A DNA stretch of 64,000 nucleotides from Brachypodium distachyon (Eukaryota > Streptophyta > Magnoliopsida > Poales > Poaceae): contig NC_016135.3 of assembly GCF_000005505.3 (NCBI RefSeq), forward strand, positions 18,012,613 through 18,076,612, read 5' to 3'. Each line of letters begins with the position of its first letter. The first letter of the stretch is position 1. The position numbers were made by a program, and so were the translations under genes. Below, in pieces: positions 1 through 16,000 of this stretch. The notes under the pieces were generated by a model. That model was not told where the DNA came from, ran no database searches, and worked only from the letters and a program-made list of their open reading frames with translations.

Positions 1-1183
1 TGTCCTACAATATTCATATTTTTTGCATTGAATCGTATTATTATCATTTGTTCATAACATCATATCTAGATGTGCATATAGAACTTTTCACAGCAACACG
101 CGGGAAATCACCTAGTTAATCGAAATCGTATTGCCATTTTCCATGTGCGGTATCACCAGTGGTCGTGTAGTCAGCATGGTCGATGAGAATATCCATGACC
201 TGCACAAATAGCATCAGAACGTGGTGCCGATCGAGTTGAAGAGAAAAAAAGGGGGCATTACCATTATTTATTTTGCATTTAATACCTTCCTTACTTTATC
301 AGTGATATCCAATCATGTGATCACAGTGGCCTCAACTGACCACACCAGCTCCTCTTAAAATAGCAACATGCTGAACCATCGAATGAGGTTCCAACCATGC
401 CGAGGCTTTAACTGGTGCATCACCGGTGCACCGACCACTCTAGGTGTAGCAAAGATCCGATAACGGCAAGTTAAGAGCAGCCGAAACATACTGAAAATTG
501 ACACTTTCGAAACAGTGCACGCGGCGAGAGCTAGCTGAAGCGCTCATCGTGACGTCAAAGCTGCAGCACTCCAAACTTTTGATTTTTCTTTCCATTTACG
601 ACTTCACCTTTTGCTTTCCGCCCGCGGTAGTGTCATCGCCTTACCGAAACTCACGATGATGGCGCGTGATGGTAACCTTCCATGGAGAGAACATGAACAG
701 TATGAAAACAAAGTTTATAACTTTCTACGAAGTCAGGATCTGTAAATTGCCTCAGTCATAAAAGGATATTCTCACAATCGGCGTATGGTATATTTGATTT
801 AGATGTGTTTCACCGAACGCGCCTTTTTTTACAGCACCGGACACCGGATGAGGCTCCATTAGTTTACGTTGATAGAAATTTGCATTTAATTGGAAGCAGC
901 TTAAGTAGGTTAGGTGCAGATATCACATCGCTCCATAATGGAATACATACATAGGGGTGTTATGAAAGGACACTTACCACACATCAGGTAGGTGGCACGT
1001 CAGTCAGAATTAACTTTGTGAAATGCACGTCGGGGTTTTCTATATACAAATAATACGCGTCCGGTTGATATTGCAAGGTAGGTAGTAGGCTACACGCCAA
1101 AGCCACGATGATTTGATAAGTTAGTAAGGTTATTTGCAAAGTTAAAATGCATACATACGCATAGTCAGAAATAATTATTATCT
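1..1183. other. Intergenic DNA, nothing recognised
   Basis: AT-rich sequence without a convincing exon, RNA gene or transposon end. No long open frame is present on either strand. Confidence 0.5.
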
Positions 1184-1192
1184 GTCTTTAAG

Positions 1193-1794
1193 GAAGTAAG
1201 TCCATATCATAACCCTGTACTAACCACCGAGTTTAAATTATCCTAAACTTCAATACCGGTTAGAATACAACCGTCGACTATTTACATCATTTAAATCAGC
1301 CCCTATTGTAGCTAAAATATGTTTTTTTGCATACGTGCTAGATTTTAACCGAGTTGACTGCCACATTTCTTCTCAATCATTAGTCGGAATGCGATGAAAT
1401 TTTAACAGTAAGCTAACAACGTCACTTTATGATTTTCTGTAATTTTTCCAATTTTTTCTGGAAACTTTTTTTTTAATTCAAAATTTAAGCCAACATAATG
1501 GGTAAGTTGAGTTGGTCAAATTTTAACAGTAGGCTACCGATCGTTTTCCCAATGGAGCTGAAATTTTAATAATAAGTTGAGAACATGAATTTTGTTTTTC
1601 TCCATATTTTTCTAGACTGAAAAAATGTTAGTTGAGTTGGTCAAACCTGCCACGTATGTGAACCATCTTTTGGATGGGTGAGAGGGTAATTTAAATGGTA
1701 CGAATAGTCGGAGGTTGTGTTCTAAACTGGTATTGAAGTTCGGGGGTAATCTAAACTCAATGGTTAGTTTAGAGTTGTAATATGAACTTATCCC
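1193..1794. mobile_element. Mutator-type (MULE) MITE, 602 bp
   Basis: The two ends are long inverted repeats. About 1193-1290 pairs with the reverse complement of about 1693-1794, with blocks matching around the phrase for 'aacttcaataccggttagaa'. The element is flanked by an identical 9-bp direct repeat, GTCTTTAAG, at 1184-1192 and 1795-1803. A 9-bp duplication with long terminal repeats is the Mutator-superfamily signature. It contains no coding capacity, so it is a non-autonomous element. The perfect duplication beside mismatched arms suggests a moderately old insertion. Confidence 0.85.
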
Positions 1795-1803
1795 GTCTTT
1801 AAG

Positions 1804-3398
1804 TGCATAACTGCATATGTAGCAAAACATTTAGGATTGGTAATTTCTTCGTTATGTATGTGCAGTAGATTTTTGCAGAAATTCATAATTTGAACTATTG
1901 ATGTATTAGGTATCTATGTGCAATTGTTTTTGTATATGTCTGTCAGGAAAATAGGATATTCTTAGACGCACTTTCTAGGCTGCAATGTTAGGTTTAATGA
2001 CGTGCAATTTACGACCAAAATTTTATTATAGAACTATGACAACTAAGGGTCAAAATGTAAATAATAGAATGAGGCGAAATATTGGGTGAAATGAGCTACG
2101 GACTAAATGTAAAGAGTAGTCAACAAAAAAGAGTTTACATGAAGGACGATATTGTGAGTTTGTGACGGACTAACCTACTCCTGTATTCACCTCCTCTTTC
2201 AGGGCAGGAACACGAGGATTAAGGGGACCAAACAAATCCTGACCAAACTTAATGACATGAAAGAAGATCCTGGAAGATCAAGCAGGAAAGATTCAATCAA
2301 ATCAGGGTTCCTTCCGACTTGCACGCCACTAGCAAGGGACGACGCCTTGTTCGAAACCGACGGATCGGTGTGAGGCAAACAGGCCAAACTGCACAAAAGA
2401 GAGGGAGGAGAACTGCATGTGCGCCCGGCATCTTTCTTTAGTTGATCCGTGCAGCTAGGCTAGACCAATGAGAAAATGAGCTGTTCCGGAGCGCAATAAT
2501 CACCTGGACCAGCTTAGCCCAAGCTAGCTGCCTTTCCCCGTGCTCGCCCGCTCACTCCAGGCTCGTCCCAGCAGCAGCATCCCACGGCCGGCCCCGCCAT
2601 CCATCCATCCCCTGTGGTCGCGCCGGTGGCCTTTTCCCGTTTTTTACTCTTCTTTTCCCCCATTTCCCCTTCCTCGCTGTGCAAGCCTCACTGATTGGAC
2701 GCACGCTGGTACATACACATGCATGCGTACGTCGCCCCTCCTCGGTTTTGTTTTGTCTCTGGCCCGTGCTTGTGTTTATCTACCCTCTACGTGACAAACC
2801 GACATGCTGGCTCTGGCGCCCGTTCATGGACCGGGTTCCAGTAACAAGCAACGGCTTTCTCATTGGGCCGACACATACAGTACACTACTCTAACAGTATC
2901 CAAAATTTAGTACTGCCAGAGTCGATGTGGTTTCCGTGTGAAATCCGAACAGACAAGCGTAGATTTGACAAACACACGAGTTCGCTCGGTTTCCTTTTTC
3001 CCTAGTAACAAATCGAGCGGAAAATCCACTGCAGACTGTGATGATGCACGGACTGTTTGCCGCATGTGCGCCTTGTTTTTGCTTTGGTAAAACGCCAGCT
3101 CTAAACACAAAGACATGTAGACGCAAGGACACTGCGACTTGAGGGGATATATGTACATGCTGGGACAGCAGCAGTACTCGATTTGGGGATTTCCATTGGA
3201 GGGGCACCACCACCAGCAGCATCCTCTGACCTGCCAAACTGCCCCCAGCAGCGGGAGGCTCCCATTCCTTGGCCATTTCCTTCCCTTTTCCAGGCACCAA
3301 TCTTGTCCGAGCTCCGAATCCACCGCTGCGGTGCCAAATCCAAGAAGGAAACAGGCGGCGGTGGCCGTGCCGTGGCACGGAGGGGAAGAAGGCTCAGG
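1804..3398 (+). other. Intergenic DNA and 5' flank of the DOMON/b561 gene
   Basis: There is no gene in this stretch. The base composition moves from AT-rich to GC-rich towards the next start codon, as is usual for grass promoters and 5' leaders. The promoter elements could not be fixed. Long frames near 2.9-3.4 kb on the minus strand are shadows with no recognisable protein. Confidence 0.4.
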
Positions 3399-3421
3399 GA
3401 GAAGAAGAAGAAGAAGAAGAG
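3399..3421 (+). repeat. (GAA)n microsatellite in the 5' leader
   Basis: About seven GAA units end 24 bp upstream of the start codon of the DOMON/b561 gene, so the repeat probably lies in its 5' UTR. GA-rich microsatellites are common in plant leaders. Confidence 0.8.
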
Positions 3422-3445
3422 TAGAGTGAGACGAGGCAACCACCA

Positions 3446-5415
3446 ATGGGGGCTTCGTCCGTGCTGCTGCTGCTCTGCCTCCTCGGCTTCTGCTTCGCGG
3501 TGAGCCACCAGAAGTCGGACTCGTGCGCCGGAGATCTCCAGGTGGCGCATCTCGTCCCCTTCGACTCCTCCGCGTTCCGCTGCATCACCCTCTGGAAGCA
3601 AGAGGACTTCATCCTCCGGGTAAAAATCCTCTCTCTGTTCTTGCCCTCTTGCAGTATTTCTACATTATTCTTTCTTTTTCATGCCATTGTTGTCAACGTC
3701 AGTCTGAATTTGAGCAACCGAGTGACAGATTCATGCCAAACCGTCGTCCTTGGCATCAAATGTGGTGAACCAATCTGGTGCCCTGTCCCTGACCCGAACT
3801 GCTTTCCCTTTCCTTTCCTTTCTTCGCCAGTACAAGAACACGGCGCCCAACAAATGGAGCTTCGTGCTGTCGGCGCCGGACAAGGGGACCTTCGTGGCGG
3901 TGGGGTTCTCCGGCAAAGGGCTGATGATCGGGAGCAGCGCCGTGGTCGGGTGGGCGGCGGCGTCGAGCGGCGGCGACGGCAAGGGCAAGGGCGGCGTCAT
4001 CAAGCAGTACTACCTCCAGGGCCGGACCCCGGAGGACGTGACCCCGAACGAAGGCCGCCTCGCCATGGTCAGGAACAGGTCCGCCCTCGTCTCGCACTCC
4101 GGCAGGCTCTACCTCGCCTTCGAGCTCAACACGGACCGCCCGCAGCCGCACCTGATCTACTCCGTGGGATACGAGGGCTTCATCCCCTCCTCCGACTCCA
4201 AGCTCCAGATGCACCGCGATATGGGCTCCCGCTCCTTCAACTACACTTCCGGTAAAAAAAACATCAAAATCTCCCCCTCTGTCACGCTCTCTGGTTAATT
4301 ACGTCTGCTCAGAATAATTGCGAACATTTTTTTACGGCGGATCTGTTTGATTTTTGGTCAGGGCTGGCGTCTAATGGCGACGCCGTGACCGATTCGTTCC
4401 CGGCGGAGAGGTGGCACGGGCTGCTGTCCATGATGGGGTGGGGCGTGCTGCTGCCGGTGGGCATGATGGCGGCGCGCTACTTCCGGCGGCAGGAGCCGTA
4501 CTGGTTCTACGGCCACATGGCCATCCAGGGGCTTGGATTCGCCGTCGGCATCGTGGCCGTCATCCTCGGCTTCCGCCTCAACGAGGACGGGCTCAAGAAC
4601 ATCTACGTGCACAAGGCCATCGGCATCGCCATCCTGTCCATGACCTCTCTCCAGGTACGAAATGCAGCTGCAGCACCGTACTGTAGTACTGAAAAGGAGA
4701 AGCCAACCACTCTTTCAGTCTCATTATTATGTGTGTCCGTAACATGGGTGGGGGTGGGGGGGTGAGAAGTTTTTTAGAAATGCTGACAAATTTGATTGAG
4801 TCCAGCTTTGGTTCCTTGATTGGCTGGCGACACCTAGATAGATGTGCGTGTATCGTCATTTGGGCTGGCAGAATGGACCGGCACTAGCCTGGATTTGCAG
4901 TAGTGGTTGTCTGTGAATCTGAACTAGTGAAGTGTAGCATCCACATGCCCCGTGAATCCTGCCGTCAGTATTCAGATAGATGCTTCGATGCTCTTTGACT
5001 CTAGAGACTAGTAATACAATAGCAGAGAGCGACCTACTACTAGACAATGCATGCTGTCGCGTTGATGTTCTTGAAGCCGGCAGAAATAACATGCTCCCGA
5101 AGAACAGGGGATTGAAGTTGAACACTTTTAGAACTTGAACAATCTAACTGAAGCTGCCTTTTGATGAATGAACAGGTGACAGCGATCCTGGCGCGGCCGG
5201 ACAAGACGTCCAAGGTGCGGCGGTTCTGGAACTGGTACCACCACAACATTGGCCGCGCGGCGATCCTGCTGGCCATCGGCAACATCTTCCTGGGCCTCTC
5301 CATCGCGCAGGAGCTCAGCTCCTACATCGTCTCCTACGGTGTCTTCGTCGCCGTCTGGGTCATGGCCATCGCCGCCTTCGAGATCAAGCGCTGGTACGAT
5401 GACGACGACGACTGA
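3446..5415 (+). CDS. Cytochrome b561 and DOMON domain protein
   Basis: Four exons: 3446-3619, 3831-4251, 4362-4654 and 5176-5415, all with GT-AG introns. The phases agree and give 375 residues. Residues 1-19 form a signal peptide. A DOMON domain covers about 59-199, with the conserved block GLMIGSSAVVGW. A five-helix cytochrome b561 core follows. Its haem ligand histidines are visible in RWHGLL, WFYGHMAIQ, VHKAIG and WNWYHHNIG, and the tail is acidic (DDDDD). In this family the protein sits in the plasma membrane and passes electrons, usually from ascorbate, to an outside acceptor. The start lies in a good context (ACCAATGG) just before the signal peptide. Intron 3 is 521 bp. Nothing looks broken. 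The electron acceptor and the physiological role are not shown by the sequence. Confidence 0.95.
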
Positions 5416-6363
5416 TTCCATATGATCAAACACACCAAAACACACCCAACGGCAACGCCCATATCTGGAGCCGATCTCGAGGCCAGGAGTATCTACATAG
5501 AGAAGAGCCGTTTCCGCTGTGCCTGTGAGCAAATTGATTGGAGCTGTTGGGTGGACAGCGAATTTGAGAATCCGTTAAAAAATTCTTTTTGAGGTATAGG
5601 ATACAGGAGCAGGGGCTGGAGTGACTGCTGTTTTTCTAGCTCAATTAGCTGGACGCTCTGATTCACATTTGTATATTGGTACTACATTGTTTACATGGTG
5701 CCGTCGTGTTGTGTTGTACCCTTTTTGTCCATTGGTAGCTTGCTAAAGTTTTCTTCCCCCCTTTCCCTGTGCATCGATCAATGAACATTTGCTGATTCTG
5801 TAACACGGCAGCACATGCCTTCAGCTTCACGTCTTGAGTTTTTTCCATACTGAGAACAGCAGGAACATGTAGAGGAAAGTTGCAAATATGGGTCGATCTT
5901 GCTGCGCCTTATATAAGCCCCCCATAACAGGACATGAACACGGCAAGCATAATAAGCTAGTATGTTTTTCAGAAGAAAAGAGGATATCCCAGGCCATGAG
6001 TATTTTTCCATGGAGCATTTTATTTGATTGAACTGACAAATACGTCAGCCTCATCTGGGCAAAAGCAACATTCGGTTTAGCTCGTCAGTGTTTGAACTTC
6101 TGCTAGACCACTACCAGTATTATATCCGACAAAGGTTTCGGACACAAACTCAAGGGTTAATTCCAGACGAAACACTCCGCCTGCTAAAGGAGTACTTGGT
6201 TTGGTTCATCAGTTCTGCAACAGCTTGCACCTGAATGGGGTCTGCACCTACATACGGAGTACTGCACTAGCATATGCATGAGAGTCACTCAACTCAGACA
6301 GTACAACGCAATATTATTACTGACAGCTGACATGTACCTATCCTGCTGTGCCACTTCACGGGC
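5416..6363. other. Space between convergent genes
   Basis: This stretch holds the 3' ends of the convergent DOMON/b561 gene (plus) and bZIP gene (minus). The first few hundred bases are probably 3' UTR. No polyadenylation site can be fixed, and no other feature was seen. Confidence 0.5.
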
Positions 6364-9206
<2,843 letters not shown>

Positions 9207-9646
9207 GGTGGGGGGGACCGGGAGATCTGCGGCGGGGGAGGGGAATGTGGGTGCCTGCGCCGGTGGGGGAACGGGAGGAGAGGGGGAAGGGGGACACGGG
9301 GAGCAGACGGGGCCTGGGGAGGCTGTAGCCTAGGAGGGGCAGGAGGAAGACATGCTCGCGCGGAGCTTTGACCAGGGCATTGACTCTGCAGCGTAAGAAA
9401 AGAAAAGGGGACGAGGTGGGGCACGCGTGAGCGGCCAATGCGCCGCAAAATGCCCCGCTGTGTTGTGCCGCATGACCGGAACCCTGATCTGACACCTGCT
9501 GCACTGCTGGTCTTGGGAGTTGGGAGTCGGCAACCTGGTTACGTTCGAATTGTGTTCGGATTTGAGTAAAATGTAAAGATTAGTCATGAAACTTGTGAGC
9601 CGTTTCATTTAGTTATCAAACTTAGAAAACGCCCATTTCATAACTA
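9207..9646 (-). promoter_or_regulatory. 5' leader and proximal promoter of the bZIP gene
   Basis: GC-rich sequence directly upstream of the bZIP start, probably leader and promoter. No TATA box is obvious. A Helitron end at 9647 lies 440 bp upstream of the start codon and limits the native promoter. Confidence 0.4.
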
Positions 9647-10746
9647 TTAGTAAAATACCCGTGTCTTGCAATGGGCCATCACACTCTCTCCTGCAAATGT
9701 ACAGGGACGAAACTATGTAAAAATCGACATTGATGCTCAAAGTCAATAGAATTTTTGTCACTGTGGAGAATATATCCCACGCAAACAAGATAACTTTGTT
9801 ATTATGCACACGATGTCTTTTTTACTTTGACTACATGTGCTCGCAAAAACTTGATCATCAATAAAAAAATAGAAAACATTGCGCCATCCCATGACTATAG
9901 GTGGCCAATTGGTCAGGCCAAAAAGCCCGTGAGCCTGCGGGGCCAAAAAGCACGGAACTAAACGGGTTGTGCTGGCCCGCAATCCTCGATCTCAAGCCTA
10001 CATGCCGGTGCAGCACGGCCCATTTAACTTTTTTTAATCTGTTACACAGGCACCACGTGTCATTCTCGATCTGGCGGCCCACTCTGCCACTTTTCTCATT
10101 CGTTGCAAGCCTCCCCCTCCCCAAATACTCCCGATCTGGCGGCCCAGTGCCTGTTCTTCCCTTCTCCGTATCTACATCCAGGACCACGAGTAGGCAGGAG
10201 CTAGATCTCCCCAATTCCCCAATCCCATCGATCTGGACGACGAATCCCCTTCCTCGTCCCTGATCTGGTAGCGGTGCACTGCACGATCTTGTGGTGGCAC
10301 AACACGCTTGGCGGTGGCGAAGCACGTGTACGCGGCGCACGGGGGGCACGGATTGGAACTTCTAGCAGGGAGAGGATGGATGGATGGATCGTATCAAGAA
10401 TGCTCACCGCCGGCCGCCTGAAGATGCCATCGTGACGTGGCCGCCTGGAGGATTCCCTTGCAACGGGGATGGATCCCGACCTGTTCCGTGGCGGCGCGGG
10501 AAATGAGCTAGGGCACGGTGGCCTTGGCGCGGAGGAGGGAAAGAGAATCGGGACGGGACGGACGCACACGATGTTGACATACGACCGGCGGCGCAAGGCA
10601 GATGTTCTGTTTTCTTTTTCTTGTTAGGGTGCGTGGGACGGTTTTTATGATTTTTTCCGATGGCATATGGAGGGTAATTTCGGTTTTTATGATTTTTTTA
10701 CGTCTGTACCATCACCACCAACTCCAATTTAATATATTGGTATAGA
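9647..10746 (-). mobile_element. Short non-autonomous Helitron (candidate)
   Basis: Read on the minus strand, the 3' end is CTAA followed by host T (9647/9646). Just inside it is a degenerate hairpin region (CCATTGCAAGACACGGG), as in other grass Helitrons. The 5' end candidate reads TCTATACCAATATATTAA from 10746, the usual TC start. The 5' flank is T rather than the expected A, so that end is uncertain. No Rep or helicase sequence is inside, so the element is non-autonomous. Confidence 0.5.
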
Positions 10747-12184
10747 ATCTTGCTTATAAACATAGACACCCCCCTCTTCCCCCAACCCCCCCCCCTCCCC
10801 CAACCCATGTATTTTGCTTGTGTGTCCCGTGTCTGATAAATGATCGCATAAATGTTAGTTATACCCATTCACAGAAATTTTGTGTTATCCCCCTCCTCTT
10901 GTCTAAGCGATAAATTTGCCCTCTTCGGTCACCAACCGTATGCAAGCATTACAACACCACGTCCGCATGAGAAGACAACGCAGTCACCATTTGTGCACCT
11001 TTCTCTCCACCACCTTCCCCTTTTCTTCCTCTTTAGCGCAGTTTCTTCTTAGTAGTCTCAAGAGAAAGCAGAGGGCGGCCTCCATGAGAGTTTCCTGTTA
11101 AGTGTGTCTCGCCTCTCGAGACTACGTCCAACTTGTCTGAGCTTGTCCATGTCCCGGTGAATTTCTCCTATCAGCCTCTCCTCATTTCTGGCCTTCAGGA
11201 CCTCGGTCTCGTCTCGATGTGAACAGTGGGGTTGTCGTTGCTCCTCGTGTTGAGGATTGTCACACGCATACAAGTGTCCTAGCATGTTGCACGACCTGTG
11301 TGACCTCATCATGATCACCTACTATTATATCTTCATGTCGGCAATGATGCCGGTCTGGATAAAGTGGGAGACCGTTGATGTACGGTTTCAATAGTTGTGG
11401 GATGAAAATTATACACACAAAAATCCAAAGACCATTCGCGTACTTATCAACAAGTTGGTGGGCAATAAATATACTTTTCTCTTTGGAAAATATCCAACGC
11501 AAGGGCTAAACTTTCTTTTGTTTGGTGCCATTTACCTATTTGATTTACAGGAACGAACCAAAGGAAAAACAAAGAATTTTCCCATTTATCCTAGTTTCAA
11601 ATGTTGGTGCTTTGACTTCCATTTGACTTTGCTTATCAGGACTCCCGAGTTTTTTTCCTATGTCTGCAAATCAAGCAAGTCATAATTTTTACGTTTTTCA
11701 ATCCTCTATTTTAGATATGCATTTATGTATTCTTTATGCATTTCCATCCTCGTACTACGAGAATCCTACAAATTAAAGAGACTCTCAGGCATAGCAAAAT
11801 TAGGCATCAACAGAGGAGATCTTCGCTCCCTACTGCAATGACTTCAACCATGACAAGTAGATGCGGGGTAACTTATTTTAAGCAAAAATTGCACGGGACA
11901 ACTCAAGCTAAGGCCAACTCACATCATCAATTATCAATACATACTAGACAAATCATTCAGTTCTGGAAACAATAATCCCTAATAAGCAAGGTTTGTCCCT
12001 CGATCAAACTATCGATGACTAACTCGAAGCTAGCAATCGATGATACGCTATAATTGGCGACATGTTCCATAGAAGCAAGCAACCGCTTGGAGATGTACCT
12101 TGTTGACTGCACAAACCTCTGGTGCACTATACACGTCTATTAGAAGGTGTTTATCCCCCGTTTCATTAACAAACCAGATAGCCA
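10747..12184. other. Intergenic DNA with a C-rich run
   Basis: There is a C-rich run around 10769-10804 and an unrecognised minus-strand open frame at 11058-11318 (86 codons, many His, Arg and Glu). It resembles no family I know and has no exon context. No gene is supported. Confidence 0.4.
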
Positions 12185-12186
12185 TA

Positions 12187-12300
12187 TTCCCTCCGATCGG
12201 TATTACTTGTCTCAAATTTGCCCACATATAGATGTATCTATGTATAAAAAGTCTCTAAATACATGTAATATTTCGACAAGTAATTCCAGCCGCAGTGATA
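12187..12300. mobile_element. Stowaway-type MITE, diverged
   Basis: It begins TTCCCTCCGATCGG after TA and has an inner block ATTACTTGTC. The same block is inverted (GACAAGTAAT) near the right end. The core carries the 'agatgtatctatgtataaaa' type spacer of this family. The right terminal bases are degenerate. Confidence 0.6.
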
Positions 12301-12302
12301 CT

Positions 12303-13031
12303 ATATTTGAAGAAAAGAAAAGCACCATGCATGTGCATCGTACGCGTGCTGGGATAAAAGTTGAAGATACATCGGCCAAGTATTCAGAATACATAGCTAC
12401 GGCGAGAGTTAGCGACAGAGGATATGTTTTACCACTAGCAAATTTTCAATGGATAGCGAATAATTAGAGAAGAGCATGGGTTTAGCATCTCAAGGCATAA
12501 GATTGCGCAATTGAAATGCAAGTACAATAATGGTGAGACAGATGGATTAGGTTCAACCCATCATGTTTGGAATTAATTCTAATTGCTCAAAAGAATACTG
12601 ATGAAAAGATAACACCAACAGATGAGAGGAACTTGACAGGAACAGACACGTAACATGATATCTTTTGATTTTCTGTTGTCACGCAGCGAACCCCTTAACC
12701 TAATACATTCAAATATTGGCTACAATCATTTTCACTTTGAATGATATATTGATAATACTAAATATCAAATCACTTTTGCAATTAAAGCAAAAAGAGAAAC
12801 TCACTGAGAAACAGCTAACGCCAAATAATTTCCTTTAGTTTTTCTATAATTTTACAAGTCTACCTAAAAACGCCCAGAAAGCTAACAGAGTAAATACACG
12901 AAACCACAAATGTACCAAGACATAACAAATTTAGCCACGCAAATGCACAACCAGCCTGCTAGTTTTCTTTATTTTAGCTTCCTATCTAAAGGGCTATTGA
13001 GACTACAGATGATGTATTCCATTCACTATCA
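12303..13031. other. Intergenic DNA downstream of the DUF3755 gene
   Basis: AT-rich, with no exon or transposon end recognised. The part next to 13031 is probably 3' UTR of the minus-strand gene. Confidence 0.4.
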
Positions 13032-16000
13032 CTACTGCATAGGTACAGTTGGCCTGGGGAGTATCGAGTTGACAAGCTCCTCGTTTATCTTCACAGGTAG
13101 TGGTGGCATCTGCTTCATGATCTCTGGAGCATCGTTCATCCTGCAAAGCATGTTTCATGAGAATTATAACTCGAATCTTAGGATCGTTAAACAAATTTGA
13201 GACAAAGAATTTATACAAATGAAAGGTAGATAGGATAGGACAAATTGACATCTTTACAGGGTACAGCATTTAGCTACATTTTTAGACTGAAGAGCAGACG
13301 AGACCCAGGAATTGATTTGGTCAGCCAGATGGATCTTTGTGTTCTTGAATTTCTCGTTAAGCCTTGGAAAGGCGGACAGACTCGTCACAAGAAACATGAC
13401 CTTGTGGCAACTGTAATAACAATGACTGGCAGATGAATCTATGTGAGACATACATCTACTCTGAAGACTAGATCACCAATTGTCCAGAACACTTCGATGG
13501 CCACATGGCCACATGGCCACATGTGATGCATTGCCAACTGCGGACGAAAAGACAGACCCTACAGACAACATTTATTGTCTTTTCCTATGTGATACAAATT
13601 TCTCCTTAAATACTGATAAAAGGGCTAAAAAGGGGTACTAAATAGTAACAAAAAGGCCTGAAGTTGTCATGGATTTCAAAATTTTCAGAATTCAACGAGG
13701 CGGCAGATTGAAAACTTACTCTTTCAGGACCCTAAGTATGTTATCTCGAGTTTGGCACAGCAGAGAGATGTTATCCTGTATCTGGAGAGGAAAGAAACGA
13801 GAACAATTAAATAAAAAATAACAGAAATTGAAGGTAAACTACAGGATTTAAAGCACTAGGATCAGCATCACCAAAAAGACCATCTTGAAAAACAAATACC
13901 TGCATGGTGCCGAGGTTTGTTGAAATTTGACTCAAAACCTGGGCATTAGTTTCAAGGAGTTCTCCTGTTGGACCTCCAATTGCTGCAGAAAGGCAATAAA
14001 AGTGGGAAATTCAGCAACTTGGTGTCTAGGCCGTCACTCGATCCAAAGGCATGGTATTTGCCAACCTCAAGAAGAATTGCTCTTCGAAAGAAAAGAAAAA
14101 GGCATACCACGGAAAAAGATATTTCAAGCAATAAATGCTTAGACAGATCTATTCCCATAATACTTTTGGACTCAACATTCAGAAATGCATAGATATGCCA
14201 TGATCTTGTGAACTACAGATAGTACAGGCCGCCTAGTTGACATGGAAAAAAATTCCACTGGTGAGTATCTTGAACAGGTTACTGATGACCTTTCTGGTTG
14301 AAACTGACTGTTTTGCTCCAACAGTTTTGGTTTCCAGGCTTATATTTTCATTTTGCTTTGGTTGTTTGGTAGAGGCCACCTTTCTGTGGTCTGTACGTTT
14401 CTGTGCATGCTTGTTCAAGAAAAAAAGAAGATGAAAATAAATAAAACAAGCTTGATATAACCATCATAGTGGAATAGAGTCTGGAATCATAATTCCAGTA
14501 TTTCATCCAAACAATTCTAATTCCAGGAGTCCAGACAATAGATGAGGAATCATTTTGGGAAGAAGCATTGAATAATTCTCACTAACATGCGAAAATCAAG
14601 TTTTAATTCTTTCAATGGACGGATCTGCATCTAACATATGAGAAACTTATGTAACCAATACTTTAACAACTGATCTCCAATGATGATCGAGACTTTAACA
14701 ACATGTGACAGACTATTGTATAACAAAGGCACATGGAACTACATATGCCAGTAAACAATATTCATTTGTCTTTCAAAACAAAGCTCGGAAGCAGCTAGCT
14801 CCAAATGGTTGGTCAACCAAGCTGTTGACCACTGAATCAAGTAGTGTTAATTATATAATCTAACCAGGAGTATGCATCTAATTGATTTTATTTTGGTTAG
14901 ATGGTGCATTGATGGCTAATGTGATGTCTTGATTACAATCAACAACATGAAAATATATATTACAGAGGAGGCACTAGCAGGTTATCACTTTCACCTCATG
15001 CAACAAACAGTCCTACATTGCAGCGGAAATGATTATGAACCAAACTAAAGAGTTCGACGGAACTTAACAGCCTGACTGCCTGAGAAATAGTTCAGGGAAC
15101 ATCAACATGAGTTACCTTTGGATGAAATCTCGTCATCATCAATGGGAAGTGCTGGAAGGGGGTATGGAGGAACACTAGGCCTTCCAGCTATATGAACAGG
15201 TGGTTTTGATGAAGAGTCTGAAACCTTCTCCTGCAGCAGTGAGTGCAATGTAAAGCATATTCAAATTTAAATGAGGTGCATTAGCTGCATAACCACGCAT
15301 ACAACTTTTATATCTGTGCTTGGGCGAGGGCCCTGAGGCCTGATCGAGGTGATGGTGCCTTGACAGTAGCATCACCACAAGTGCAAAGGAGGAGGGAACT
15401 AAGAACTTCTGTCTATGTCTTGCTTGGTAAAAAAGGATAACGGTACCGAAACATAAAGACGCATCAAACTAACTAGCAAACCTTATCTATAACTTCCTAA
15501 TAAGAAAATATGAAGCTAATGCATCCAATTCTGAAGATATGCTGCCGGCAATGCCACAGCCCTTGCCAGGACCTAAGGGATTTCTACTGCTCTCATGCAC
15601 AATCTTCCTGATGGGCTTGGCTGGGCAGGCACACGGCCATGACATAACAGAGCAGAAAGATCAGTGTTACAAACATGTATCTAATTTGTTTTAATGCGTT
15701 AATACCCTTGGAAGAAGTCAAACACCATTATCCCCGTGAGTTGCTTTTGAAAAAAACATAATTATGAGAAATAAAAGGTTATACATGGACCTGTAGGAAC
15801 TAATATCACAGGTTCGAATTAAAGAAACATACATTTGCATCAAATGAAAAATGCACACTAAAAAACACCAAGTGCAGATATGGCTATGAAGTACTAAATT
15901 CTTTGATTGAGCTGATAATCAATAAAGCAAAGGAGAGTTGCATTTACAAAATAAAAATAATCCCTTATAAAATGATACATCTTGCACATTTCATCCCCAA

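Noticed and set aside
2890..3601. Overlapping minus-strand frames of 160-180 codons upstream of the DOMON/b561 gene
   Set aside because: They overlap each other and the 5' leader of a well-supported plus-strand gene, have low-complexity composition and match no family.
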